Assembly (NCBI RefSeq): GCF_028623165.1
Contig: NZ_CP117768.1
Coordinates: 1,612,001-1,676,000 of the forward strand
Length of the DNA stretch: 64,000 nucleotides
Source of the DNA: Nostoc sp. UHCC 0926
GTDB taxonomy: Bacteria > Cyanobacteriota > Cyanobacteriia > Cyanobacteriales > Nostocaceae
Direction: 5' to 3'
The notes under the pieces were generated by a model. It did no database searches, was not told where the DNA came from, and was given only the letters and a program-made list of their open reading frames with translations. Each line of letters begins with the position of its first letter. Position 1 is the first letter of the stretch. The translations under genes were made by a program, and so were the position numbers. Positions 7,144 to 16,905 of the stretch are shown piece after piece.

Positions 7144-10100
7144 AAAATTTCAGCTTGCTTCTGTGCTTCTGCTAAGGCATCCCGCGCTCCTTGTACTACG
7201 TCGGCTCTAGCTCTATCCACAAAACTAGGATTGTTTAATCTGGTACTCAGGGATTGAACTTCGGCTTCAGCTTTACTCAGGCTTTTCTCTAGTTTGGCAC
7301 GCACAGCTTCAATATCCACCACACCGCTAAGAGGAATTAGCACTTGTATTGTACCAATCACACCAGCAATCGCATTTTCTGGTTCTTGTGATTGTTCTGA
7401 TTCTCTCTGCGGGAAAAAGCGTCTCCATAACCTAAGTCTCGCTTGAGCAGTTAGTAGATTTTGGCTAGCAAACCAAGCTGTGTAACTAAAACCAACTATT
7501 TCAAAGAAAGTTCCGACGATCGGAGTATCATCAATGGCATTCCCTACGGCTAAACCCAATCTACCTAAGAAAATCGCCAAAATAACTAAGCCAATTGTCT
7601 TCAAACCACTCTGAGGTTTTTTAGCAGCAACAGTTTGGTTTTCTTGCTTGTCAGTAATGCTTAAAGTCTCAACCTTAGCCAAATCTTTAATATAAGACTG
7701 TCCAGCAGTGAGAATTTCCCGCTCCTTCTCACTTTCAGTTTGCAAATTTGCTGTCACTTTTACCCCTGGCTTAATATCCGCTTCAGCACGCAAATTCCGA
7801 ATTGTGCGGATAGTCGCAATCAGCAATTCAAACTGTTCTTCTAAAGCTGGATTAATCAAGTTTGCATCTACCTGGGGATAGATTTGTAACGGTAAAGTTT
7901 GCCGAGAATCTGCTGGTTGTTGGGTGAGAGTTTGCCAAATTTCCTCGGTAATATGAGGCATAAAGGGATGAAGCAGTTTCATAATCCCTTCCAGTACGTA
8001 GCCAAGGGTTTGCTGTGCTACCCGCCGCGATGCTGGATCGGCATCTGCTTGCAATCTGGATTTCACCAGTTCAATATACTGATCGCAGAAATCGCCCCAA
8101 ATAAACTCGTAGAGTCCTTTTGCTGCTTCTCCTAAACCGTAGTTGTCGATGAAATTGGTAGTTTGTTTGACAACTTGATGATACCGCGAGATAATCCAGC
8201 GATCGCTCAATTCGGTAGCGACTGGATTCCCCAATTGTTGCGGCGTCTGTCCATCCAAATTCATCATCACAAACCGGGCAGCATTCCACAACTTGTTTGC
8301 AAAGTTGCGGGATGCTTCTACTGATGCCGATTCATCCTTTTTGCGATCGTACTCCAATCGGATATCTTGACCCGCACCAGCCACTTCTCTAATTAGGGTG
8401 TAGCGCAGGGCATCAGTACCATATTTGTCAATTAATAACAACGGGTCAATACCATTCCCTTTGCTCTTAGACATCTTCTGACCTTTTTCATCCAGCACCA
8501 AGCCGTGGATATAAACCGTTTGGAAAGGCATTTGCCCCGTAAAATGCCCAGCCATCATTGTCATTCTGGCTACCCAGAAAAAGATGATGTCAAAACCTGT
8601 CACTAAGGTAGTAGTCGGGTAATAAGTTGCTAAATCCTGAGTTTGTTCTGGCCAGCCCAAAGTCGAAAACGGCCAGAGTCCAGAAGAAAACCAAGTATCT
8701 AGCACATCTGGGTCTTGTTCTAGCTGGACATTTTCGCCAAATTGTGCTTTGGCTTTCTCCCAAGCTTCAGTTTCCGATTTCGCCACCACAAACGGCGTGT
8801 TATCAGTAATTTGCCCATCCGTTTCACTGACAGCGTACCAAGCAGGAATTTGGTGTCCCCACCATAATTGGCGAGAGATACACCAATCAGTAAGTTTTAC
8901 TAGCCAATCACGATAGACCTTTGTCCAGCGTTGGGGGACAAACTCTGGGGAAGTTTGCTGGTCGAGGAATTCGAGAGTGTTGTCAGCTAGGGGGCGAATT
9001 TTGACAAACCACTGAGTCGAGAGGAGAGGTTCAATGGGTACTTTACCGCGATCGCTGTAGGGAACGGTATGCTTATAATCTTCTATCTTCACCAAAAAGC
9101 CATCTGCTTCTAGGCGAGAAACCACATTTTTTCTAGCAACAAAGCGGTCTTGTCCTTGAAACTCCCCAGCATTGGCGTTGAGAGTGCCGTCTTTATTCAT
9201 AATGTTGATCAACGGCAGATTGTGACGCTTACCCATGTCAAAATCGTTCGGGTCATGGGCGGGAGTCACCTTTACGCAACCCGTGCCGAAAGCAGGGTCA
9301 ACAAATTCATCACCAATGATCGGAATTTCTCGTTGTACAATGGGCAGAGTTAGAGTTTTGCCGATGAGATGTTTGTAGCGATCGTCATTGGGATTAACCG
9401 CTACAGCCGTATCACCCAGCATCGTTTCTGGTCGAGTTGTCGCCACCTCTACAAAACCGGAACCATCCGTAAGCGGATAGCGGAAGTGCCAGAGATTTCC
9501 ATTAACCTCTTGATTTTCTACTTCCACATCAGACACAGCCGACTGGGAAGCTGGACACCAGTTAACTAAATATTCACCACGATAAATTAAGCCTTCTTCA
9601 TAAAGACGAGTAAACGCCTCGACAACAGCTTTAGATAAACCCTCATCCAGAGTAAACCTTTCCCGTGACCAGTCCACCGAGACACCCAAGCGTCGTAGCT
9701 GATTCAGAATCGTTCCCTCTGACTCCGCCTTCCATTGCCAAGCGCGTTCTAAGAATTTCTCGCGCCCCAACTCGTAGCGAGTTTTACCCTCTGTCTTGAG
9801 TTGCTTTTCCAGCATACTATGCACAGCAATGCTGGCGTGGTCAGTTCCGGGTAGCCATAAGGTATTGCGCCCTTGCATCCGGTGGTAGCGCACGAGGGTA
9901 TCAATCAACGCACTTTCAAAAGCGTGACCCATGTGCAAACTGCCGGTGACATTCGGTGGCGGAATGACGATGCAGTAGGGTTCGCCGCCTTTGTTGGGGT
10001 CAGCTTTGTAAACTTGGTTGTCTTCCCAGAATTTTTGCCACTTGGCTTCAGTGGAAAAGGGGTCGTAGAGACTGGGGAGATTGGGAATGGTTGCGGTCAT
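7116..10100 (-). CDS. valS: Valyl-tRNA synthetase with inserted CAAD membrane domain
   Basis: Class I synthetase charging tRNA-Val. The HIGH-type motif is GSLHMGHAF at residues 53-61, the editing domain is in the middle, [17 protein letters not shown] and the KMSKS loop (GQKMSKSKG, about 540-548) follow, then the anticodon-binding region with [13 protein letters not shown]. Between this region and the C-terminal coiled-coil arm (about 905-994) lies an insertion of about 65 residues (about 828-892) with two hydrophobic helices, including [20 protein letters not shown] and [15 protein letters not shown]. This is the CAAD domain known from cyanobacterial synthetases, which anchors them to thylakoid membranes. 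The 994 residues are complete. The start ATG at 10100 is clear ([20 protein letters not shown]). The gene diverges from the GxxExxY cassette. Confidence 0.97.
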   Translation of the reverse strand: MTATIPNLPSLYDPFSTEAKWQKFWEDNQVYKADPNKGGEPYCIVIPPPNVTGSLHMGHAFESALIDTLVRYHRMQGRNTLWLPGTDHASIAVHSMLEKQLKTEGKTRYELGREKFLERAWQWKAESEGTILNQLRRLGVSVDWSRERFTLDEGLSKAVVEAFTRLYEEGLIYRGEYLVNWCPASQSAVSDVEVENQEVNGNLWHFRYPLTDGSGFVEVATTRPETMLGDTAVAVNPNDDRYKHLIGKTLTLPIVQREIPIIGDEFVDPAFGTGCVKVTPAHDPNDFDMGKRHNLPLINIMNKDGTLNANAGEFQGQDRFVARKNVVSRLEADGFLVKIEDYKHTVPYSDRGKVPIEPLLSTQWFVKIRPLADNTLEFLDQQTSPEFVPQRWTKVYRDWLVKLTDWCISRQLWWGHQIPAWYAVSETDGQITDNTPFVVAKSETEAWEKAKAQFGENVQLEQDPDVLDTWFSSGLWPFSTLGWPEQTQDLATYYPTTTLVTGFDIIFFWVARMTMMAGHFTGQMPFQTVYIHGLVLDEKGQKMSKSKGNGIDPLLLIDKYGTDALRYTLIREVAGAGQDIRLEYDRKKDESASVEASRNFANKLWNAARFVMMNLDGQTPQQLGNPVATELSDRWIISRYHQVVKQTTNFIDNYGLGEAAKGLYEFIWGDFCDQYIELVKSRLQADADPASRRVAQQTLGYVLEGIMKLLHPFMPHITEEIWQTLTQQPADSRQTLPLQIYPQVDANLINPALEEQFELLIATIRTIRNLRAEADIKPGVKVTANLQTESEKEREILTAGQSYIKDLAKVETLSITDKQENQTVAAKKPQSGLKTIGLVILAIFLGRLGLAVGNAIDDTPIVGTFFEIVGFSYTAWFASQNLLTAQARLRLWRRFFPQRESEQSQEPENAIAGVIGTIQVLIPLSGVVDIEAVRAKLEKSLSKAEAEVQSLSTRLNNPSFVDRARADVVQGARDALAEAQKQAEILRVRLKALP

Positions 10101-10163
10101 GCGGGGAAAACTAGGTATGGAAGGACTCTAATAAATTTTGCCACAGGGTTGGAGAGGGTTTAT

Positions 10164-10610
10164 ATGGAAACGAACCGCCTTCGCGCAGCGTCTCGTAGAG
10201 AAGACGCCAAGGACGCCAAGAGAAGGGAGCCAAGTGAGGAGGTGGATAGACTAGCTTATGCTGTGATTGGGGCAGCGATTGAGGTACATAAAGTGTTGGG
10301 GCCAGGGTTTTTGGAGGAGGTGTATAAGGAGGCGCTAATTATAGAATTTTTCAGATGCGGGATACCTCATGTGGTTGAGAAGTGGGTAACAGTAAATTAC
10401 AAAGGACATGAAGTAGGCAAGGGTAGATTAGATTTTCTGGTTGCCAATTGTCTAATTGTGGAATTAAAAGCTGTCCAAAATTTAGCCCCAATCCACGAAG
10501 CTCAAGTCCTCTCCTACCTTAAAATGACTAATTACCCCCTAGCCCTCCTCATCAACTTTAACGTCCCTCTCCTCAAAGACGGCATCAAACGCATCATCCT
10601 CTCTTCTTAA
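10164..10610 (+). CDS. GxxExxY family protein with PD-(D/E)XK-like motif
   Basis: Small 148-residue protein of the GxxExxY family. The name-giving motif is GFLEEVY in IEVHKVLGPGFLEEVYKEAL. Further on, GRLDFLV and LIVELKAV supply D...ExK, the pattern of PD-(D/E)XK nucleases, and EAQVLSYLKMTNYPLALLINF completes the family signature. The family has no established function. GGAG at 10151 precedes the ATG at 10164. The first 20 or so codons (METNRLRAASRREDAKDAKR) are encoded by the left inverted repeat that flanks the gene, so the N-terminus is repeat-derived. It is transcribed divergently from valS. The enclosing repeats suggest the gene arrived as a cassette. Confidence 0.85.
   Translation: METNRLRAASRREDAKDAKRREPSEEVDRLAYAVIGAAIEVHKVLGPGFLEEVYKEALIIEFFRCGIPHVVEKWVTVNYKGHEVGKGRLDFLVANCLIVELKAVQNLAPIHEAQVLSYLKMTNYPLALLINFNVPLLKDGIKRIILSS
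10169..10225. repeat. Left inverted repeat of the GxxExxY cassette
   Basis: This 57-bp segment pairs with 10612-10668 with only two mismatches. It begins AACGAACCGCCTTCGCGCAG and continues through the core GCGTCTCGTAGAGAAGACGC and CAAGGACGCC. Shorter copies of the core occur at 22800, 28635 and in both 156-bp MITEs. It lies inside the coding region of the GxxExxY gene. Confidence 0.9.
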
Positions 10611-10611
10611 T

Positions 10612-10668
10612 CTTCTCTTGGCGCACTTGGCGTCTTCTCTACGAGACGCTGCGCGAAGGCGGTTCGTT
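10612..10668. repeat. Right inverted repeat of the GxxExxY cassette
   Basis: Reverse complement of 10169-10225 apart from two central substitutions (GCGCACTTGG against GCGTCCTTGG). It starts 2 bp after the GxxExxY stop codon and ends 11 bp before the start of the AmpG-like gene, so it forms most of that gene's 5' flank. I see no target-site duplication outside the repeats. Confidence 0.9.
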
Positions 10669-10679
10669 AACCAAAATCC

Positions 10680-11948
10680 ATGAAACAAAGCATATCTCCT
10701 TCCCCTTGGACATTCATCCCCACCCTATATTTCACCTCCGGCATCCCTTACGTCATCATCAACACAGTTTCCGTAATCTTTTACAAAAAACTCGGAATAG
10801 ATAATACTCAAATCACCTTATGGACAAGTTTTCTCTATCTACCTTGGGTCATCAAAATGTTTTGGGGCCCAATTGTCGATATTTACTTTACCAAACGCAA
10901 ATGGATACTTTATACCCAATTTGCCATGTTCTGCTGCTTGGGTTTGATAGCCTTCTCCTTACAACTGCCAAATTTCTTTTTCATCTCCCTCGCAACATTA
11001 ACAATAGGAGCCTTTATTTCTGCAACTTATGACATTGCCACAGATGGCTTCTATCTTCTGACTTTATCTCCAGAACAACAAGCATTTTTTGTCGGCATTC
11101 GCTCACTGTTTTATAGACTTGCTGTCATTTTTGGCTCTGGAATATTAGTAGTTTTAGCTGGTCAGCTTGAAGTATCTCTCAACAACATTCCTTTGAGTTG
11201 GACTATAGCTATTAGCTTCTCAGCTTTAATTTTAGCAATCGTGTTTATTTTCCACCGCCTAATTTTACCCTTACCTGAATCAGATAATCAACGACAAATC
11301 CAAACTAGGGAAAATATACCCTTTTGGTCAATCATTAGCTCATATTTTGCTCAGGATAAAATTATAAATATTTTAGCATTTATTTTGCTATACAGACTTG
11401 GCGAAGCAATGCTTGTCAAGATAGCCTCTTTATTTTTATTGGACAAACCAGAAGTAGGGGGCTTAGGGCTATCAACATCAGATGTCGGATTAGTCTACGG
11501 GACATTTGGAGTAATATCCCTAATTTGTGGAGGAATTTTAGGAGGTTTGTTCATTTCTAAATATGGATTAAAAAAGTGTCTGTTTCCTATGGCTTTAGCT
11601 TTGAATTTACCTGATATATTTTATGTATATATGGCTTACACCAAACCTTCGCTAACATTAGTGTATCCTTTGGTTTCCTTAGAGCAATTCGGATATGGTT
11701 TTGGGTTTACAGCTTTTAGTGTTTACTTAATGTATATTTGCCAAGCTGAATATAAAACTTCTCATTTTGCCATATCTACTGGCATTATGGCTTTAGGCAT
11801 GATGCTACCAGGTTTAATTAGCGGTTATCTGCAAAAAGCATTTGGTTATCCATTCTTTTTTATCTTAGTTTGTTTGCTGACCATTCCTGGGATGATTGCT
11901 CTCTTTTTTATACCTTTAAAAGAAGAACCGAAGCGTCAGAATAATTAA
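10680..11948 (+). CDS. AmpG-like MFS permease
   Basis: Integral membrane transporter of 422 residues with about twelve hydrophobic helices, beginning with WTFIPTLYFTSGIPYVIINT. The motif pattern ISATYDIATDGFYLLTL matches AmpG-type permeases, which import anhydro-muropeptides or related sugars in peptidoglycan recycling. The kinase-like gene 14 bp downstream is probably cotranscribed and fits amino-sugar or muropeptide salvage; that coupling is inference from order. The upstream region is the right inverted repeat of the GxxExxY cassette, so its native promoter may have been altered. Confidence 0.8.
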   Translation: MKQSISPSPWTFIPTLYFTSGIPYVIINTVSVIFYKKLGIDNTQITLWTSFLYLPWVIKMFWGPIVDIYFTKRKWILYTQFAMFCCLGLIAFSLQLPNFFFISLATLTIGAFISATYDIATDGFYLLTLSPEQQAFFVGIRSLFYRLAVIFGSGILVVLAGQLEVSLNNIPLSWTIAISFSALILAIVFIFHRLILPLPESDNQRQIQTRENIPFWSIISSYFAQDKIINILAFILLYRLGEAMLVKIASLFLLDKPEVGGLGLSTSDVGLVYGTFGVISLICGGILGGLFISKYGLKKCLFPMALALNLPDIFYVYMAYTKPSLTLVYPLVSLEQFGYGFGFTAFSVYLMYICQAEYKTSHFAISTGIMALGMMLPGLISGYLQKAFGYPFFFILVCLLTIPGMIALFFIPLKEEPKRQNN

Positions 11949-11962
11949 TATTATTACAATCC

Positions 11963-12922
11963 ATGAGTTATGTTTTGGGAATAGATGGCGGCGGTAGCAA
12001 GACTGTTTGTGTCTTGATGAATGATTTGTGTCAAGTGCAAGGTCGTGGTGAAGCAGGCCCATCTAATTATCAGAGTATAGGTATCGAAGCTACTCTACAA
12101 TCTATTCAATCTGCAATTCACAATGCGGTTGAGACAGCAATAATTACAAATACCCTGAACATTAATGCGATATGCTTGGGTTTAGCAGGTGTAGGTCGTG
12201 CAGCAGATATCGAAGTAGTAAAAGGTTTAGTGCAAGAGTTACAGAATAACAAATCTTTGCCTATTACTTGGGCATTACAGCCAGCGAATATTGTAATTTG
12301 TAACGATGCTTTAATTGCTTTAGTTGGTGGAATCGGTCAACCTGTAGGAATTGTGGTTGCAGTAGGTACTGGTTCGATAGTTTTCGGGCGAAATCATCAG
12401 GGACATACTAAACGAGTCGGCGGCTGGGGGTATATTTTAGGAGATGAAGGTAGCGCCTATAAAATTGCGATCGCTGGTATGAACGCAGCATTAAAATCTT
12501 ATGATGGACGAGAGATGCCAACAAGTTTGGTAGAGGCTTTCAAACACCATCTTGATTTGGCGAGTATAGAAGATTTAATAGAAGTAATATATCGGCGAGA
12601 ATGGGGAGTCAAACAGATAGCTGCTTTAGCACCAGTTATAGATTTGGCAGCTGCGTCAGGTGATATAGTAGCGAATAGCATAATTGACGATGCTGTTAAA
12701 GAATTTGTAAAAGCTACATCTACAGTAATTGATGCAATTTTCAGTTATGATTCAGTTTTAGAAGTAGTCACAACAGGAAGTGTGTGGCGGGGTAGATCCA
12801 ACTTCCATGAGAGATTTGCAGCGTCTCTTGTTAAGAAGTTTCCTGAAGTAAATGTGATTTTTCCGAGGTATGAGCCTGCTTACGGTGCTGGTTTATTGGC
12901 ATTGCAGACAATTCCAAATTAA
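11963..12922 (+). CDS. BadF/BadG-type ATPase, N-acetylglucosamine kinase-like
   Basis: ASKHA-fold kinase of 319 residues in the BadF/BadG/BcrA/BcrD family that includes N-acetylglucosamine kinases. Phosphate-1 motif GIDGGGSKT at residues 6-14, CLGLAGVGR, NDALIALVGG, then VGTGSIVFGRN and the GGWGYILGDEGSAY signature typical of GlcNAc/MurNAc kinases. The family phosphorylates free amino sugars with ATP in the cytoplasm. It follows the AmpG-like permease by 14 bp, consistent with uptake followed by phosphorylation. The exact sugar cannot be read from sequence. Confidence 0.85.
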   Translation: MSYVLGIDGGGSKTVCVLMNDLCQVQGRGEAGPSNYQSIGIEATLQSIQSAIHNAVETAIITNTLNINAICLGLAGVGRAADIEVVKGLVQELQNNKSLPITWALQPANIVICNDALIALVGGIGQPVGIVVAVGTGSIVFGRNHQGHTKRVGGWGYILGDEGSAYKIAIAGMNAALKSYDGREMPTSLVEAFKHHLDLASIEDLIEVIYRREWGVKQIAALAPVIDLAAASGDIVANSIIDDAVKEFVKATSTVIDAIFSYDSVLEVVTTGSVWRGRSNFHERFAASLVKKFPEVNVIFPRYEPAYGAGLLALQTIPN

Positions 12923-12965
12923 CGGGCTACTAACTGTCAAGCGAAGCAAGCAATAATAGGAGTTT

Positions 12966-13706
12966 TCAGTCTGCAAATATGCGCCCCAAGAAAGTTACTA
13001 TTTCAGACCAAGCAGAGGTGGTAGCACTAGAATCATAACGATAACCGTCGTCGCGCATGAATGTATGCTCTGCTTCATACAAGAAAACTTGGTGATGTAT
13101 GTTAGCATTCTCAATTGCTTTTATTATGGTTTGGCGATCGCTCTCTGGTATATGAGGGTCAAGAGTACCGAATACCATTAGCATCTCGCCTTTAATTTCA
13201 CTTACCCGCTGGATTGTATCGGCTACCTCCTTACCCAGTTTACCACTGGGAATACCAGTAGGGTAACAGCAAACGGAAGCCCGAATTTCGCTTTTAAATG
13301 CGGCGCGGAAAGCTAAATGTCCACCAATACAAAAGCCGAGAGTGCCTATTTTATTTGGAGAAACCGCACTCTCTCCTTTCAGAAATTCAATCACAGCAAG
13401 GCAATCGGCATCATAATCAGCTACGGAGGTTCGACGCGCATCGTCATTACCCCGCATCCTTCCAAGATCGTCTGGCTCAATTACCAAACCAACTGGCTCA
13501 ATTCGGTGAAAAATTTCTGGGGCTGCTACTACATAGCCGTATCCTGCTAAGTAGTTAGCTAAACGAATCATTGGATCGCCTAACTGATAAATATCACTGT
13601 AGAAGACAATACCAGGGTATTTTCCCGCTGCTTTGGGAGCCGCTACATAAACACGCATTAAGCTGCCATCTACTCTTAACTCAACGTTGCGCTTTGTAAT
13701 TTGCAC
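12966..13706 (-). CDS. Dienelactone hydrolase family protein
   Basis: Alpha/beta-hydrolase of 246 residues. The nucleophile elbow is GFCIGGHLAF, with cysteine in place of serine as in dienelactone hydrolase. The acid residue lies in MLMVFGTLDPHIP and the histidine in YEAEHTFMRDD. The natural substrate in cyanobacteria is unknown. The start is GTG at 13706, supported by ACGGAGAC about 9 nt upstream. It converges with the kinase gene and is not part of that operon. Confidence 0.9.
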   Translation of the reverse strand: MQITKRNVELRVDGSLMRVYVAAPKAAGKYPGIVFYSDIYQLGDPMIRLANYLAGYGYVVAAPEIFHRIEPVGLVIEPDDLGRMRGNDDARRTSVADYDADCLAVIEFLKGESAVSPNKIGTLGFCIGGHLAFRAAFKSEIRASVCCYPTGIPSGKLGKEVADTIQRVSEIKGEMLMVFGTLDPHIPESDRQTIIKAIENANIHHQVFLYEAEHTFMRDDGYRYDSSATTSAWSEIVTFLGRIFAD

Positions 13707-14053
13707 TTTTTTGTCTCCGTGTTATGTTTGCTGTCATTAGCTTCTACACTGTAGCGCCGCAGCATCCGGTTACTTTCAACCCACAATTTGGCGTTCTTTT
13801 ACCATCACTGCGATCGCTTAATATCCCCAGTGAAATGTTTGTTGGCGTTGCATAAGTTAGCAGTGGAAGAGGGAATTTGAGCGTGCTGCCCGTCTACGTA
13901 TTTTTTCATAACCGCAGAGGTGCAAATCAAACATAGATTAGGCTAGAAAATTACTAGATTTCAGCACTAGCTGCTTAATGGTCAAGTCAGCTACACTGAA
14001 AATACAAGTGATTTAAATAACCCTAATTTTATTACATTAGACAGTCATACAGT
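13707..14053. other. Intergenic region, divergent promoters
   Basis: Separates the dienelactone hydrolase from the McrBC pair. It holds one HIP1-like GCGATCGC and no reading frame or repeat that I recognise. Confidence 0.5.
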
Positions 14054-15505
14054 ATGAATATAGGTGGAAAAACAAAAAGAATTTTTTCCGAATTTACTTT
14101 TGATTTGATAGAACGATGCTATGTAGAATACGGTGTCTTTTTTGATGATGTTATTTGTGAATCTAATGATTATGATAACTTTCTCAAGTATGTAGAAGAA
14201 CCCTTCACTCAGTTATGTCAAGAAATCTCTACAATATTGCCAGTATGTCTTGCATTTAAACCACTAAATAATAGTTCATCAGTAAAGAATGCCTCTATGG
14301 TAGAAAAACTTATTATTGATGCAGATCATGTTGAAGATTGTGAATTATGCTTGCAGGCTGATTTTAGCGAAATTAAGTTACTATATATCCAAATAACACA
14401 ATGGGGTATTAAAGTAGGTGTTCGTGAGGAAATATATCAAAATCTCCTACATGAAGTTACTCAAAAAAAGCCTAAAGCTATGATGGAACTTATTTTATAT
14501 AAACCATCTATTCTTCACCCAGAAAAATATCTACTTATTGAGAAATCAGAAATTTTATATTATTTAGGATTTGGCCCTTTAGTGTACGAAGTGGCAAAAT
14601 GGTTTAAACAGTATCTTCCTTTACTTATACTTGCAAGCGCTGATGATCCAATACCAGTGATTCACCAATACTTAAGTGAACCAAAAGAACCAGATTTTGA
14701 CTCTTGGAAAGACAAAACTGGTTTTGAAAATACAGAACTCGAATGCTGGTTAAACACAATAAATCGTAAAGGACAAGCAATTATATGCGGTTCACCTGGA
14801 ACAGGAAAAACGTTCTTAGCTGAGAAAATGGCTGAATATTTAATCGGTGATTATGGTTTTTCAGAACTTGTACAATTTCATCCAGCATACTCTTATGAAG
14901 ACTTTATCCAAGGTATCCGTCCCCAAAGTCAAGAAGGAAAATTAACATATCCACTGGTTCCAGGACACTTTTTGGAATTCTGCAAAAAAGCAGAGTCTTA
15001 TCAAGATACTTGTGTTTTAATCATTGATGAAATAAACCGCGCTAATCTCGCACAAGTTTTTGGTGAATTAATGTACTTACTTGAGTACCGAAATAGAGAA
15101 ATTCCATTAGCTGGTGGCAATAGGTTTCGCATCCCGAAAAATGTCCGCATTATTGGGACTATGAATACAGCAGATAGGTCTATTGCCAATATAGATCATG
15201 CGCTACGCCGCCGCTTTGCATTTATTGAACTTCGCCCAAACTATGATGTACTGCGACGTTATCCCCGAAAAACAGATTTTCCAGTAGAGGGATTAATTAA
15301 CATTTTACAGCAATTAAATCAGGCGATCGCAGACAAAAATTACGAAATTGGTATTTCATTCTTTTTAACAGACAACCTACGTGAAGATATAGAAGATATA
15401 TGGCGTATGGAAATTGAGCCATATTTAGAAGAGTACTTTTTTAACCAGCTAGAAAAAGTAGATAAGTTTCGCTGGGATAAAATCAAGAATAAACTATGGA
15501 TATAA
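14054..15505 (+). CDS. McrB-type AAA+ GTPase of a type IV restriction system
   Basis: Motor subunit of a McrBC-like modification-dependent restriction system. Walker A GSPGTGKTFLAEK is at about residues 249-261, Walker B VLIIDEINRANLAQVFGE at about 321, and the McrB-specific GTMNTADRS at about 371, followed by the arginine finger region HALRRRFAF. The N-terminal 230 residues should contain the DNA-recognition domain but do not obviously resemble the 5-methylcytosine domain of E. coli McrB. They contain DFSEIKLLYIQITQWGIKVG. The 3' end overlaps the start of the McrC gene by 10 nt, so translation is coupled. The region is AT-richer than the neighbouring housekeeping genes, suggesting acquisition. 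Confidence 0.9.
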   Translation: MNIGGKTKRIFSEFTFDLIERCYVEYGVFFDDVICESNDYDNFLKYVEEPFTQLCQEISTILPVCLAFKPLNNSSSVKNASMVEKLIIDADHVEDCELCLQADFSEIKLLYIQITQWGIKVGVREEIYQNLLHEVTQKKPKAMMELILYKPSILHPEKYLLIEKSEILYYLGFGPLVYEVAKWFKQYLPLLILASADDPIPVIHQYLSEPKEPDFDSWKDKTGFENTELECWLNTINRKGQAIICGSPGTGKTFLAEKMAEYLIGDYGFSELVQFHPAYSYEDFIQGIRPQSQEGKLTYPLVPGHFLEFCKKAESYQDTCVLIIDEINRANLAQVFGELMYLLEYRNREIPLAGGNRFRIPKNVRIIGTMNTADRSIANIDHALRRRFAFIELRPNYDVLRRYPRKTDFPVEGLINILQQLNQAIADKNYEIGISFFLTDNLREDIEDIWRMEIEPYLEEYFFNQLEKVDKFRWDKIKNKLWI

Positions 15506-16734
15506 ACCCAGCACAACCAATAATTCTTGAAATTACAGAATACGAAAATAAATTATTTCCACTTGATCAAATACCGGATTTAGCCGGAGTCAAATTATAT
15601 GAGAAATACAAAACCCAAGTAGATATAGAATTTCCTACCTATACAACGAAAGGACATTGGAAACTGAAAGCTAAAGGATGGGTAAGTTACATTCCTGTAA
15701 CTCCTGAATTGCATCTAAAAATAAATCCGAAAGTGCCTATCCAAAACCTCTTCGGAATGATGGAATATGCCTACAATTTAAAAGGGTTTCGCTTTCTCGA
15801 AGGGCTGATGGATTGTGAATCTCTAGAGGAATTTTATAATAATCTGGCTCAGATATTAGCCCGTAAAATTTTAGAACAATGCCGCAAAGGATTATATCGT
15901 ACTTACTTGCCTAAAACACAGCAGCTTTCTTATGTGCGGGGAAAGCTAGATGTGCAACAGGTAATTGAAAAGCCGTGGAATGTTAAACTTAAATGCGATT
16001 ACGAAGAACATACGGCTGATATTAAAGAAAATCAAATCCTGGCATGGACACTTTATATAATTGGTCGTAGCAGTTTATGTTCAGAAAGAGGATCACCAAC
16101 AATACGAAAAGCTTATCACGCTCTACAAGGATTAGTAGCGCTGCAACCTTGTAGTGGAGAAGATTGTATCGCCAGACAGTACAATCGCCTCAATGAAGAC
16201 TATCGACTATTACATAATTTATGCCGATTCTTTTTAGAAAATAGTAGTCCCAGTCATGAGAGGGGAAATCACAAAACCCTACCCTTTCTCATCGATATGG
16301 CGCATTTATATGAACTTTTTGTTGCAGAATGGCTTAAGAAAAACACGCCACAAGGCTATTTTTTCAAACAGCAATATCCAATAGAAATTAGTCAGAATAG
16401 GCACTTCAATATAGATATATTACTGTGTGATGCTGATACTGGCAAAACAATAGCAGTTTTGGATACAAAATATAAAGCCCCTGAACAGGCAGGATATACA
16501 GATATTTATCAGATGATCAGCTACGCCAATACAACAAAATGCAAGCAAGCCTTTTTGATATACCCCAAAGACTTGACACAGCCATTAGATATTAAAAGCG
16601 ATCAAATCAGAGTCCGCAGTCTCACCTTTTCCCTAGATGATGATCTTGATCGCGCAGGTCAAACCTTCTTAAAAAACCTTTTTCTTCCAATCGCCTTAGA
16701 ACTCACACCGATAATTAGTAAAGGGGATAGATGA
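15496..16734 (+). CDS. McrC-type endonuclease subunit
   Basis: Nuclease partner of the McrB protein. The N-terminal half (KGHWKLKAKGWVSYIPVTPE, LKINPKVPIQNLFGMMEYAY) matches the McrC family. The C-terminal PD-(D/E)XK nuclease core is visible as FNIDILLCD followed by IAVLDTKYK (about residues 302-328), then a helix with IYQMISYANTTKCKQAFLIYP. At 412 residues it looks intact. It starts within the last codons of the McrB gene, so the two are one operon. McrBC complexes cut DNA carrying modified cytosines after translocation; the target of this pair is not known. Confidence 0.9.
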   Translation: MDINPAQPIILEITEYENKLFPLDQIPDLAGVKLYEKYKTQVDIEFPTYTTKGHWKLKAKGWVSYIPVTPELHLKINPKVPIQNLFGMMEYAYNLKGFRFLEGLMDCESLEEFYNNLAQILARKILEQCRKGLYRTYLPKTQQLSYVRGKLDVQQVIEKPWNVKLKCDYEEHTADIKENQILAWTLYIIGRSSLCSERGSPTIRKAYHALQGLVALQPCSGEDCIARQYNRLNEDYRLLHNLCRFFLENSSPSHERGNHKTLPFLIDMAHLYELFVAEWLKKNTPQGYFFKQQYPIEISQNRHFNIDILLCDADTGKTIAVLDTKYKAPEQAGYTDIYQMISYANTTKCKQAFLIYPKDLTQPLDIKSDQIRVRSLTFSLDDDLDRAGQTFLKNLFLPIALELTPIISKGDR

Positions 16735-16743
16735 CATTCGCTT

Positions 16744-16905
16744 GTGGCGAAGCACCCATCCCCGAATAGCTGCCCAGATGATCAACCTGGAATCTATAGT
16801 CCGGTATCTAATAATTCCAATATCGGCCGAGATATGTCGATTGTCACTGGGATAGATACTGATTTACAAAATACCTATGAAAAGATAGTTACACAATTAC
16901 TCTTG
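16744..16905 (+). pseudogene. Unidentified short coding remnant after mcrC
   Basis: An open frame just after the McrC gene reads DDQPGIYSPVSNNSNIGRD and then SIVTGIDTDLQNTYEKIVTQ. It has coding-like composition but no clear start or RBS, and it runs out into the 3' end of the converging FGGY kinase gene. It may be the tail of a gene lost when the McrBC pair inserted. I cannot name the family. Confidence 0.25.

Noticed and set aside
10164..10668. GxxExxY cassette as a classical insertion sequence
   Set aside because: No DDE, HUH or serine/tyrosine transposase motif and no target-site duplication outside the repeats.
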